In this document: positions 32,290 through 39,291 of the stretch, piece after piece
Numbering within the stretch: position 1 is the first letter of the stretch
Layout: each line of letters starts with the position of its first letter
Source of the DNA: Euwallacea fornicatus
Taxonomy: Eukaryota > Arthropoda > Insecta > Coleoptera > Curculionidae
Assembly (NCBI RefSeq): GCF_040115645.1
Contig: NW_027096030.1
Location: 704,001-768,000, forward strand
Direction: 5' to 3'
Length of the DNA: 64,000 nt
Position numbers and translations under genes: made by a program
Notes under the pieces: generated by a model
Seen by the model: the letters and a program-made list of their open reading frames with translations, nothing else
Told to the model about the DNA's origin: nothing
Databases searched by the model: none

Positions 32290-33438
32290 TTATACAATAA
32301 CATCTGCTTCCTTAAGTTCTTCTATAATAGAAATGATTTCGTTATTATGACCTGTATGACCTGCTGTCGTAGAAGCCATAAGTAAACGAAGCCTGTCAAC
32401 GAGTTCATTCAAATCATTCCAATATACATAATCCGTTTGTGATTTGTGATTTTTTAAAATTAATCCCGATCCCTTTTTATTTCGGGGCCTAACGAGCGGA
32501 AGGGTAGGTCTACTGAAACTCGTTTGGGAAGATTGTATACTTCTAGTTTTCGTGATACCTTTTTCCTGCAAGTATGGTGCTATTATTGTAATGTATTTGG
32601 TTGATTTAGTACCTTGAACTTGATCATTGGGATCATGATTCCTTCTATAAGCGTTAGTCCTTTTCAATATATCCATATAATTATCCAAATCCTCCTTTTT
32701 GTAGCCGAGCGGATTTATTTTAAACAATAGTTCATATAATCCGACTGTTCCAGGATATGTTATTCCTGCAACTTTTACATCTTTGCCGATAAGTTCGACA
32801 GGTTTTTGAGTTAAGCCTAAAAATAACTTGTCTGTTTCAATGTCGTGAATTATACCAAATTGATGATCGAAAGTATGTTTTTTGTCTTTTATATTATCGT
32901 CAATATAAGTTCTTGGTAGTTCGTGGTAGGTTTCTAGCCACTCTTCGTAAGCAGGAGTACTAACTATTGGTTGTATTGACAGCTTTGATTGTTCTAAAAT
33001 ATCCGATAAATTCAATGATTTCTCGTTAGACTCTTCTTGAAATGGTGTAGTTTCACCAATCTCCACTGAACGTAAAAAAGAAGGAAATTGACTTTTTGAC
33101 GTTAAGCTTTCATCAAAGAAGGAGGGCATCTTTAAAGGTAAAAGTGGAGTTTTCCCAGTTTTCAATTTTTTTTCTTTCCTTGGGGTTGAAGTTGCAGATG
33201 CTGCATTTTCGATATTAAAAGATCTTTCTTCTTCCTTTTTTCCTTCGGTTATTATATCCAGTGGTTCACTCTTACCATGAACAGCTGAAATTAATTGTTC
33301 TAAAGGTTGTGTTAGTGGTTTGTAGGTTTGCTCTAGTCTAGCTTGCGTCTCAAATTCTGCATTTTTTAGACTCTGATATTTTTCTCTCACTGCTTTTCTC
33401 GATTTAACCAGCTCTCTTTTTAAACGTTCGTCATCCAT
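32290..33438 (-). CDS. DUF8207-like Polinton protein (382 aa)
   Basis: 382 aa. A charged N-terminal helix (about 1-50) is followed by a low-complexity Ser/Thr/Lys linker. A conserved core at ~190-270 (FDHQFGIIHD, then LIGKDVKVAGITYPGTVGLY, ELLFKINPLGY and a TNAYRRN motif) matches what I recall of DUF8207. The C-terminal block at ~337-378 (YVYWNDLNELVDRLRLLMAS, then GHTGHNNEIISIIEELKEA) is the most recognisable signature. The protein is common in arthropod Polintons; its role is unknown and a virion component is plausible. A GGA/TCC microsatellite lies just upstream of the ATG. The gene sits between the ATPase and the coiled-coil gene, all on the minus strand. Confidence 0.8.
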   Translation of the reverse strand: MDDERLKRELVKSRKAVREKYQSLKNAEFETQARLEQTYKPLTQPLEQLISAVHGKSEPLDIITEGKKEEERSFNIENAASATSTPRKEKKLKTGKTPLLPLKMPSFFDESLTSKSQFPSFLRSVEIGETTPFQEESNEKSLNLSDILEQSKLSIQPIVSTPAYEEWLETYHELPRTYIDDNIKDKKHTFDHQFGIIHDIETDKLFLGLTQKPVELIGKDVKVAGITYPGTVGLYELLFKINPLGYKKEDLDNYMDILKRTNAYRRNHDPNDQVQGTKSTKYITIIAPYLQEKGITKTRSIQSSQTSFSRPTLPLVRPRNKKGSGLILKNHKSQTDYVYWNDLNELVDRLRLLMASTTAGHTGHNNEIISIIEELKEADVIV

Positions 33439-33441
33439 GTT

Positions 33442-33461
33442 GGAGGAGGAGGAGGAGGAGG
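33442..33461 (-). repeat. TCC microsatellite in the DUF8207 gene leader
   Basis: (GGA)n on the plus strand, CCT-rich on the coding strand, ending 3 bp before the ATG at 33438. A polypyrimidine leader this close to the start codon may affect translation; that is inference. Confidence 0.8.
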
Positions 33462-33492
33462 TAAAGTGAAGTTACTTTGAAAACCGTTCCTT

Positions 33493-34176
33493 TTATAGGT
33501 AAATAAATGTATCAAATCCCTTTCGGTATCTACCGCACTTTAAATTTGAATCTTTATCCACTACTAAAAATTCGTACAGTTCTTTCCAACAGAGCGAACA
33601 CAAGTCTTTAAACTGATTAAATGACATATCGACATTAATATGATCTTGATAAATATGTTTCAAATTTGTGACATCTTGTTGAAATATGATAAGTAGGTTC
33701 GCATTGTCTCGTATTAATTGTTTAGGTATAGAAGAATATGTTTGACACAAATAAAAACAATCAGTGTTTTTATGCCGTCCAAAGCAAAAATAATCCTTAA
33801 CAATATTCTGATCACAACAAACGATATCATCGAAAATAATCAATGAATTAGATTCAATTTCTCTTGGATCGATAATATTTTCGGCATTATCTGACTCGTA
33901 GAAACCGATTTGTTTAAGAGGTTGCATAAGTGTTCTCAAATATTCATATTTTGGCTGATACAACGACTTGGAATAAATATACAAATTTTTAAAACGCAAT
34001 CCATTGCGATCTTCAATTAAAGATATCATCACATTAGTTTTTCCACATCCTGATGGACCAATAACTAAACCCCTTTTACTACTTCCCTGAAATAAGTCAC
34101 CATGTTTCCTGAAAGTGTTTTTTGTAAATTCGTAATCTTTAATGGTTATCGAATGTAACTGTTTTTCAAGACGCAT
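33493..34176 (-). CDS. atp: FtsK/HerA-type genome-packaging ATPase
   Basis: 227 aa. It is predicted to drive DNA packaging into the capsid. Walker A is GPSGCGKT (40-47) and Walker B is SLIIFDD (111-117). A conserved FCFGRHKNTDCFYLCQTYSS segment (about 131-150) contains the sensor-type Gln (CQTYS), followed by IPKQLIRDNANLLIIFQQD. The length matches Polinton and virophage packaging ATPases. The start at 34176 begins MRLEKQLHSITIKDYEF, and no upstream in-frame ATG lies nearby. It diverges from the PLA2-like gene across 62 bp and leads the minus-strand group ATPase, DUF8207, coiled coil, integrase. Confidence 0.93.
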   Translation of the reverse strand: MRLEKQLHSITIKDYEFTKNTFRKHGDLFQGSSKRGLVIGPSGCGKTNVMISLIEDRNGLRFKNLYIYSKSLYQPKYEYLRTLMQPLKQIGFYESDNAENIIDPREIESNSLIIFDDIVCCDQNIVKDYFCFGRHKNTDCFYLCQTYSSIPKQLIRDNANLLIIFQQDVTNLKHIYQDHINVDMSFNQFKDLCSLCWKELYEFLVVDKDSNLKCGRYRKGFDTFIYL

Positions 34177-34231
34177 CTTTTTGGTACTTAAAGCACATAA
34201 AAAGTGAATGTCTATCAGTTGCGGGATAGTG

Positions 34232-34239
34232 TTATATAA
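34232..34239. promoter_or_regulatory. Palindromic TATA element TTATATAA between ATPase and PLA2 genes
   Basis: A perfect 8-bp palindrome within the 62-bp divergent spacer. For the minus-strand ATPase it lies 56-63 bp upstream of the ATG, a good TATA spacing. For the plus-strand gene it overlaps the ATG by one base, so it cannot serve that start in the usual way. Confidence 0.4.
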
Positions 34240-35063
34240 TGATCGACTTCCACAGTCATCACATCATTCGTTCAAAAACTAGCAAAAAAAGAGGAACTGG
34301 TATTGTCAATACTTTGATAAACAAATTACCCGTTGAATTGCATATTCCCGGGTTCAATTTCTGCGGTCCTGGCACCAAGTTGAAGGAAAGACTGACAAGA
34401 GGTGATACGGGTGTAAATCCTTTAGATGAAGCTTGTAAAGAGCACGACATAGCATACGCCGAGAGAAAAGATTTACAAAGTAGACACGAAGCGGATAAAA
34501 TCTTAGCATCAAAAGCACTAGCACGGTTCAAGGCAAGTGATTCGGGAATCGGTGAAAAAATTGCAGCGTTGGGTATTAGCGGAGCTATGAATGTGAAAAC
34601 AAAGTTAGGAATGGGGCTGCGAAAAAGGAAAACAGGTCGAGGTTTGAAAGGTGGAAAGATAACTCTAAACAGAGCAATTTTAAACGTGAAAAAGGGTCTC
34701 ATCGGACAAAAGTTTAAAAACTTAAAATCTAGTGCCAAGTATGCCCTAGCACTTGCAAAAAAGAGTGGCAAAGTTTCACCCCCCAAAAGGAGAATTATTC
34801 CTATTCCTAAATCAGGTGGATTTTTGCCTCTGATACCTCTGTTTGCTGGTTTATCGGCATTAGGTGCATTAGGAGGTGGAGCTGCTGGTATTGCAAAAGC
34901 GGTAAACGATGCGAAAGCAGCTTCTCAAAAATTGGAAGAAGCGAAAAGACACAACGAGACAATGGAAGCTATAGCACTTGGTAAAGAAGGGAGCGGATTA
35001 TACCTGAAACCATACAAATCAGGATGTGGACTTTACTTAAAACCATATTCAAAAAACTGTTAA
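34239..35063 (+). CDS. Phospholipase A2-like / adenovirus pX-like minor virion protein
   Basis: 274 aa. Residues ~31-90 resemble the PLA2 domain of parvovirus VP1 and related viral proteins: a Ca-loop-like FCGPGT (41-46) and the catalytic-type HD pair in CKEHDIAY (H69, D70, Y73). Such domains act on endosomal membranes during entry in known viruses. Residues ~118-188 are strongly basic. A hydrophobic Gly/Ala-rich segment (~194-218) follows, recalling adenovirus pX/pVI-type peptides. The C-terminus repeats GSGLYLKPYK and CGLYLKPYSK. LKGG (136-139) fits the adenain-type cleavage pattern, so processing by the adjacent protease is plausible. The 3' end overlaps the protease gene by 40 bp. Confidence 0.85.
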   Translation: MIDFHSHHIIRSKTSKKRGTGIVNTLINKLPVELHIPGFNFCGPGTKLKERLTRGDTGVNPLDEACKEHDIAYAERKDLQSRHEADKILASKALARFKASDSGIGEKIAALGISGAMNVKTKLGMGLRKRKTGRGLKGGKITLNRAILNVKKGLIGQKFKNLKSSAKYALALAKKSGKVSPPKRRIIPIPKSGGFLPLIPLFAGLSALGALGGGAAGIAKAVNDAKAASQKLEEAKRHNETMEAIALGKEGSGLYLKPYKSGCGLYLKPYSKNC

Positions 35064-35458
35064 GTGGAATACCTCGAAAATCACTAACAAATTTTCAGTT
35101 ATTAAAATACGTAAAAAAATTACAAATTCCACATTTTCGAGGTATTTTCATGAGAAATAAATTACCACAGAAAATTAAAAAGAACGAGCGTGGTATAGTG
35201 AACCTGGATGATTCAGTCAACAAAGGAACTCATTGGATTTGTTATGCTAAAAAAGGGAAAAGTATTACATACTTCGATAGTTATGGGAACTTAAAACCTC
35301 CAAAGGAGTTGGTTAAGTATTTCAAGAGTGATGGACTCAAGAACGATATAAAGTATAATTATACAAGGTATCAAGCTGATGAGCAAATGAATTGTGGTCA
35401 GCTCTGTTTAGAATTCCTTTATAATAGTGTGTATAGAACTCAAGAGATTTATTTATAA
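35024..35458 (+). CDS. pro: Adenain-like cysteine protease (C5/Ulp1 fold)
   Basis: 144 aa. It is the maturation protease expected to process virion proteins. The catalytic set is visible: H70 (KGTHWICY), D85 (YFDSYG), Q117 (RYQADE) and C124 (MNCGQLC). The Gln-Cys spacing of seven equals that of adenovirus protease. The N-terminal LTNFQLLKYVKKLQIPHFRG is typical of Polinton proteases. ATG 35024 lies inside the PLA2-like gene in another frame; the next ATG (35150) would remove the conserved N-terminal part, so the overlapping start is preferred. The minor capsid gene follows after 18 bp. Confidence 0.92.
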   Translation: MWTLLKTIFKKLLSGIPRKSLTNFQLLKYVKKLQIPHFRGIFMRNKLPQKIKKNERGIVNLDDSVNKGTHWICYAKKGKSITYFDSYGNLKPPKELVKYFKSDGLKNDIKYNYTRYQADEQMNCGQLCLEFLYNSVYRTQEIYL

Positions 35459-35476
35459 TTTTAATATTGACGAATC

Positions 35477-36163
35477 ATGTCTTATAGTTTTGTTCTTACC
35501 GGTAATTCTGCAACTCTCACTGCGGAATTTAACCCTCCTATACATCTAGACGACAATTTCGAATACGTAATCGGTCTAGTCAACTTTGAAACTTTCAATT
35601 CAATTCCAAATATTGAGTCCGGATCTAATTTGTTTATTATTGATAAAGAATATATCACAATACCACCAGGTTGCTACGAGATAGAAGATATAGCTAATTA
35701 TATAAAAAAGGACATTGGAGACAAAAAGACATTTGAGTTAACTGCAAACAATAACATTCTTAGAACACATCTTATTTCATCTGTAGATGTTAAATTTGAA
35801 GAAGGAACTATAGCAAAACTTTTGGGGTTTGAGTACCAGGACATACCGGCTAATACTTTGACAGTGTCTGATCACCCCGCAGATATCTTTAAGGTGAATG
35901 CTATAAATATCGATTGCAGTATAGCTGAAGGGTCTTTTCTAAATGGTACGCCAGTTCATGTAATACATCAGTTTTTTCCTAGTGTACCACCCGGTTTTAA
36001 AATAATCGAAACCCCTCAGAATGTCATTTATTTTCCCGTAATCGTTAACGTTGTAGATAAAATAACAGTGAAACTAGTTGATCAAGAGGGCGATTTGATT
36101 AATTTTCGAGGTGAATCCGTGACATTAAGACTTCATCTTAAACGCTTGGACTCACGATGGTAA
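35477..36163 (+). CDS. mcp2: Minor capsid (penton) protein, single jelly roll
   Basis: 228 aa. It is predicted to form the pentameric vertices of the capsid. Family-typical segments are VIGLVNFETFNSIPNIESGS (~32-51), PPGCYEIEDIANYI (~63-76), AKLLGFEYQDIPA (~113-125), HQFFPSVPPGFKIIE (~164-178) and NFRGESVTLRLHLK (~209-222). Most of the chain is predicted beta. The length matches Polinton minor capsid proteins. The stop codon overlaps the start of the next small gene (shared ATGGTAA at 36157-36163), suggesting coupled expression of the cluster. Confidence 0.9.
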   Translation: MSYSFVLTGNSATLTAEFNPPIHLDDNFEYVIGLVNFETFNSIPNIESGSNLFIIDKEYITIPPGCYEIEDIANYIKKDIGDKKTFELTANNNILRTHLISSVDVKFEEGTIAKLLGFEYQDIPANTLTVSDHPADIFKVNAINIDCSIAEGSFLNGTPVHVIHQFFPSVPPGFKIIETPQNVIYFPVIVNVVDKITVKLVDQEGDLINFRGESVTLRLHLKRLDSRW

Positions 36164-36351
36164 TTCTATATAATAGAACACCTAATTTAGATTTTGTCAG
36201 AAGGTTTAATACACCTTGTAAGCAGCAAACCCCCGATAGTACGAAACGATACACAAGAGGGTTAACGTCTTTGAATAAACAGTTTCTTGTTTCCCTAGGA
36301 TTTACATTAAAAAATGGATCATATAAACGTCCAAGAAAAAGTTTTTATTGA
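36157..36351 (+). CDS. Small basic protein between the capsid genes (64 aa)
   Basis: 64 aa, very basic, overlapping the minor capsid gene by 7 bp and the major capsid gene by 38 bp in different frames. Recognisable parts are YNRTPNLDFVRRFNTP and LTSLNKQFLVSLGFTLKNG. I recall similar short frames in this position in invertebrate Polintons. The tight overlaps on both sides argue for a real gene in a compact cluster; the function is unknown. Confidence 0.6.
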   Translation: MVILYNRTPNLDFVRRFNTPCKQQTPDSTKRYTRGLTSLNKQFLVSLGFTLKNGSYKRPRKSFY

Positions 36352-37531
36352 CGACTCAATTTTAAGCTGGGAAGTGCTCTCTTTTGATCCATTCAATCCT
36401 ACTAAATTGGGGACAAACGATGAAATTAGAATATCCTTACAGCAAACCGGAAAATATCCCTTACCCTGCAAAAGTGAACTTTACATTGAACTAAAGGTTA
36501 CGAAAGAGGATGGTACGCCACTTACAAACACATACTTGATAAATAATGCCGCGGCGTTTTTATTCAAAGAGTTGAGATATGTTCTAAATGGAGTGACAAT
36601 TGACGCAGTACGAGATGTTGGTATAACAGCAACCCTTAAGGGTTATTCATCATATAATTTAAATGAAAGCGCTAAGCTTCAAAACGCGGGATGGTATCCG
36701 GTAGAAAAAGAAAAAAGCATCATGACGGACTCTAACGGAAATGTTTCTTTATGTATTCCTCTTAAGATGTACTCTGGTTTCTTTGAAGATTATAAGAAAA
36801 TCATTTTAAATTCACATCAAGAATTAATCCTAGTTAGAGCTAACGATGATTCCAATGCATTGGTACAAACGGCAGCATCTACAGAAAAACCGAAACTTAC
36901 GATAACAAAACTCTGTTGGAGAGTTCCACACTTAACAGTAGCAATTCCTCAGGAATTAGCACTTACAAAAACTATTGATAAAAATACTGACATCTTATTA
37001 ACTTTTCGAAGCTGGGAATTAGTTGAATATCCAGAGTTATTAGAAGCCACCAGACACAATTGGACGGTAAAGACATCGACCAAAGTTGAAACTCCACGCC
37101 ATGTCATACTCGCATTTCAAAAAGACAAAAGAGGTAATCTTAAAAAGGATATGAGCAAATTTGATCACTGTGACCTACGAAACGTAAATGTGTATTTAAA
37201 TTCTGAAAGATACCCGTATGGTGACTTGCAACTTGATTTTAAAAATAATAGATTTGCAACCCTGTATGAAATGTTTTCCGAATTTCGTCAGGTTTACTAT
37301 AATAACGCACAAGAACCGATTTTCACTCCGTCCGAATTCAAAGATAAAGCTCCACTTGTTTACATCAATTGTACTCACCAAAGAGATTTACTTCAAACTG
37401 GATCAGTCACTATGAGAGTGGAATTTGAAACTGCAGAAAAAGTGACTGATAAAACGACAGCCTATTGCCTCATTATTCATGACAAAATATTTAGTTATAA
37501 TCCACTTACGAAAATTGTAAAACAGCTTTAA
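36314..37531 (+). CDS. mcp: Major capsid protein, double jelly roll
   Basis: 405 aa. It is predicted to trimerise into the hexons of an icosahedral capsid. Family-typical parts are SLQQTGKYPLPCKSELYIEL (~41-60), the NNAAAFLFKELRYVLNGVTI segment (~77-96), a GYSSYN motif after it, IPLKMYSGFFEDYKKIILNS (~148-167), and RNVNVYLNSERYPYGDLQLD followed by YEMFSEFRQVYY. The length is below that of some Polinton major capsids, but the frame is intact from ATG 36314. The start overlaps the preceding 64-aa gene. A CCA microsatellite follows the stop codon by 6 bp. Confidence 0.93.
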   Translation: MDHINVQEKVFIDDSILSWEVLSFDPFNPTKLGTNDEIRISLQQTGKYPLPCKSELYIELKVTKEDGTPLTNTYLINNAAAFLFKELRYVLNGVTIDAVRDVGITATLKGYSSYNLNESAKLQNAGWYPVEKEKSIMTDSNGNVSLCIPLKMYSGFFEDYKKIILNSHQELILVRANDDSNALVQTAASTEKPKLTITKLCWRVPHLTVAIPQELALTKTIDKNTDILLTFRSWELVEYPELLEATRHNWTVKTSTKVETPRHVILAFQKDKRGNLKKDMSKFDHCDLRNVNVYLNSERYPYGDLQLDFKNNRFATLYEMFSEFRQVYYNNAQEPIFTPSEFKDKAPLVYINCTHQRDLLQTGSVTMRVEFETAEKVTDKTTAYCLIIHDKIFSYNPLTKIVKQL

Positions 37532-37537
37532 ATTCCT

Positions 37538-37561
37538 ACCACCACCACCACCACCACCACC
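37538..37561 (+). repeat. (ACC)8 microsatellite
   Basis: Eight perfect triplets starting 7 bp past the major capsid stop codon; not in a supported reading frame. Confidence 0.95.
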
Positions 37562-37628
37562 ATCAATATGTAGCGTTAAAACTTAATGTTCAGTTGAAAT
37601 ATTGTTTATAAAGATACTGCAAGTCGAA

Positions 37629-37751
37629 ATGACAACTAGACTTGAAAGAATAGAAACTTTTTTAGAAAACCTACGAAATATTAAACGCCGGATTAGAGAA
37701 TATTCCATCAAGAAATTTACTTTCCTAAAGTTTGAACAATTAAAAATATGA
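37629..37751 (+). CDS. Possible small basic ORF (40 aa)
   Basis: ATG ... TGA frame of 40 codons starting MTTRLERIETFLENL, rich in Arg and Lys and predicted as helical. The ATG context (CGAAATGA) is acceptable. It sits between the major capsid gene and a poly(A)-signal-like word. A frame this short occurs often by chance, so it is listed only as a candidate. Confidence 0.2.
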   Translation: MTTRLERIETFLENLRNIKRRIREYSIKKFTFLKFEQLKI

Positions 37752-37979
37752 ATATTCAAGGGTTTAAAGATGAAAATACCCTAAACGACTCTTTTCACAT
37801 CATCAGCAGCACATAACAGTAATGGAAAAAATCATTGCATCAAAGTAAAATGTACCCTATCATCCCGTCATATATAACCAAAACATTTCGTGTGAAGATC
37901 CAAACCTATTGATGACTAGTCCAGTTCAAGACTGCTTCTACCAACGTGTGCTCTTTTAAATGTTTTATGTACAATGATG

Positions 37980-37985
37980 AATAAA
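37980..37985 (+). terminator. AATAAA poly(A) signal candidate for the capsid cluster
   Basis: AATAAAGTTTTT, about 450 bp past the major capsid stop; the clearest plus-strand poly(A) word I noticed in this spacer. Confidence 0.4.
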
Positions 37986-38158
37986 GTTTTTAAAAATGTA
38001 AAACGCTTTTTAATGATGCATGCTACAATACATCTTCATAATGCTATTTATGCAAATTGCTATATATTCACATTGCGAAGATGTCAGCCTATTAACTGCA
38101 CCAGTCTTTGCAATTTTCGTTTAGCAGGAACAAAAGACGCATAAGTGAGCTCATTTTT

Positions 38159-38560
38159 CGACTTTGAACTTTAGTACTACTACTTTAGTGGTAGCACAAG
38201 GTAGGTGGTTATTTTTATTCATTAAATTAGCGAAAAGCGTATTTTAGTATTTATTAGATACGGATTTGGGAACCTAGGGTAGTTCCTCTCGATCAGTGAC
38301 ATTCTCATGTGGTTCGACTTCAAAATTTAGAACTACTACTACTACTACTACTACTACTACTGTGATAGCACAAGGTGGTTATTTTCATTCAATTAGCGAA
38401 AAGTGAATTTTAGTATTTATTAAATACAGATTTGGGATCCTAGGGTGCAATCCATTGTTCCGACCCAGACCTACTACAGCGGTAGTAATAGAAGTAGTTA
38501 TTATTATTACATAGAGATTTGCGAACCGAGGGTACAATTCTTTTTTGTCATTCGAAAGTG
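38159..38560 (+). repeat. Three degenerate direct repeats with triplet tracts
   Basis: Shared words: CGACTTTGAACTTTAG versus CGACTTCAAAATTTAG; AGCACAAGG at 38193 and 38367; AATTAGCGAAAAG in both; GGATTTGGGAACCTAGGGT, AGATTTGGGATCCTAGGGT and a third, weaker AGATTTGCGAACCGAGGGT before 38540. The period is about 156-174 bp, changed by growth of an ACT tract. The block lies directly upstream of the 159-aa gene and may hold its promoter. Confidence 0.75.
38332..38361 (+). repeat. (ACT)10 microsatellite
   Basis: Ten perfect triplets inside the second copy of the degenerate repeat; the first copy has only TACTACTACTTTAG at the same place, so the tract has expanded. Confidence 0.95.
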
Positions 38561-38564
38561 TAAA

Positions 38565-39044
38565 ATGAAGTTTGCCGTACTGGATATGCAAGGTTATATA
38601 ATTAACAAAATGTTTACCACGAAAGAACTCACCATCTACGATGGTAAACATTTGAAATCCTTTTTGTTTAAATGCCCGATTAAATTTTCTAGTTTACATG
38701 CAAATGATCGGAAAACTGCTGCATATCTCTATAACAATGTTCATGGTATTCCATTTGATTCGGGGAATATCAAATATCAGCAAATTAAAAATATTTTAGA
38801 AAACCATTTAAAAAATATTGATTTGATATTTGTGAAAGGACAGGCAAAATTTGAGTTTTTGAAAGACTATCTTGCCGATTCAATACGAATTTTCAATTTA
38901 GAAAAAGATGATGCTGACCTGGTACCCAAATTAAGACCTAGCAAAAACAATTGTAATAGTCATGCTTTCAAAGTATGCAATTGCAGTAGTAGAAATGCCG
39001 AAGTGCTATTTGAATATGTTATTAATAAATTAATTGCTTCATAA
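38565..39044 (+). CDS. Conserved protein of unknown function, possible RNase H-like fold (159 aa)
   Basis: The frame is open from 38445, but the first 40 codons lie in the degenerate repeat and are low-complexity. The ATG at 38565 (MKFAVLDMQGYIINKMFTTK) is the better start. Conserved-looking parts are FTTKELTIYDGKHLKSFLFK (~18-37), YNNVHGIPFDSGNIKYQQI, IDLIFVKGQAKFEFLKDYL and a C-terminal NCNSHAFKVCNCSSRNAEVL with clustered Cys/His. From memory, proteins of this kind recur in invertebrate transposon-like and viral loci, and the order of strands and helices suggests an RNase H/exonuclease-like fold. Neither point is established here. It is the last gene before the right TIR. Confidence 0.6.
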   Translation: MKFAVLDMQGYIINKMFTTKELTIYDGKHLKSFLFKCPIKFSSLHANDRKTAAYLYNNVHGIPFDSGNIKYQQIKNILENHLKNIDLIFVKGQAKFEFLKDYLADSIRIFNLEKDDADLVPKLRPSKNNCNSHAFKVCNCSSRNAEVLFEYVINKLIAS

Positions 39045-39291
39045 ATCGGGTTTCAAGTCTCTATATGTTAATGTCAGTACCATTGGTACACATTATTATT
39101 ATTATTATTTTCGTAGATGTATTTACTAAAGAGTCGATGCATAAAAGCATTCTGTAAATATAGCTCGAATGCGGCAGAAAATCGTACCACTTAAGAAAAC
39201 ATACATTATAATTTCCATCAGTGATTGGGGGAGGGGGTAACGTTTTCTGTGAGCGAGACATATATTGCATGAATTATTACAAAATATATGA
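39045..39291. other. Spacer between the last gene and the right TIR
   Basis: An ATT triplet tract at 39092-39110 and a GGGGGAGGGGG-type purine run near 39228. No gene is supported; the minus-strand frame across it is not convincing. Confidence 0.6.

Larger units (their letters stand above)
37532..38564. other. Repeat-rich spacer downstream of the major capsid gene
   Basis: About 1 kb with no long frame. It holds an (ACC)8 tract, a possible 40-aa frame at 37629, an AATAAA at 37980 and a degenerate repeat with an (ACT)10 tract at 38159-38560. The frame open from 38445 is an upstream extension of the gene starting at 38565. Confidence 0.7.

Noticed and set aside
34259..34786. 175-aa minus-strand frame
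   Set aside because: Antisense shadow of the PLA2-like gene, whose motifs are clear on the plus strand.
38445..38564. N-terminal extension of the 159-aa gene
   Set aside because: The extra 40 residues are encoded by the degenerate repeat and look low-complexity (SSYYYYIE); the ATG at 38565 begins the conserved-looking part.
38385..39270. Minus-strand frames at 38385-38651 and 39061-39270
   Set aside because: The first crosses the degenerate repeat and the start of the 159-aa gene; the second is low-complexity spacer next to the TIR.
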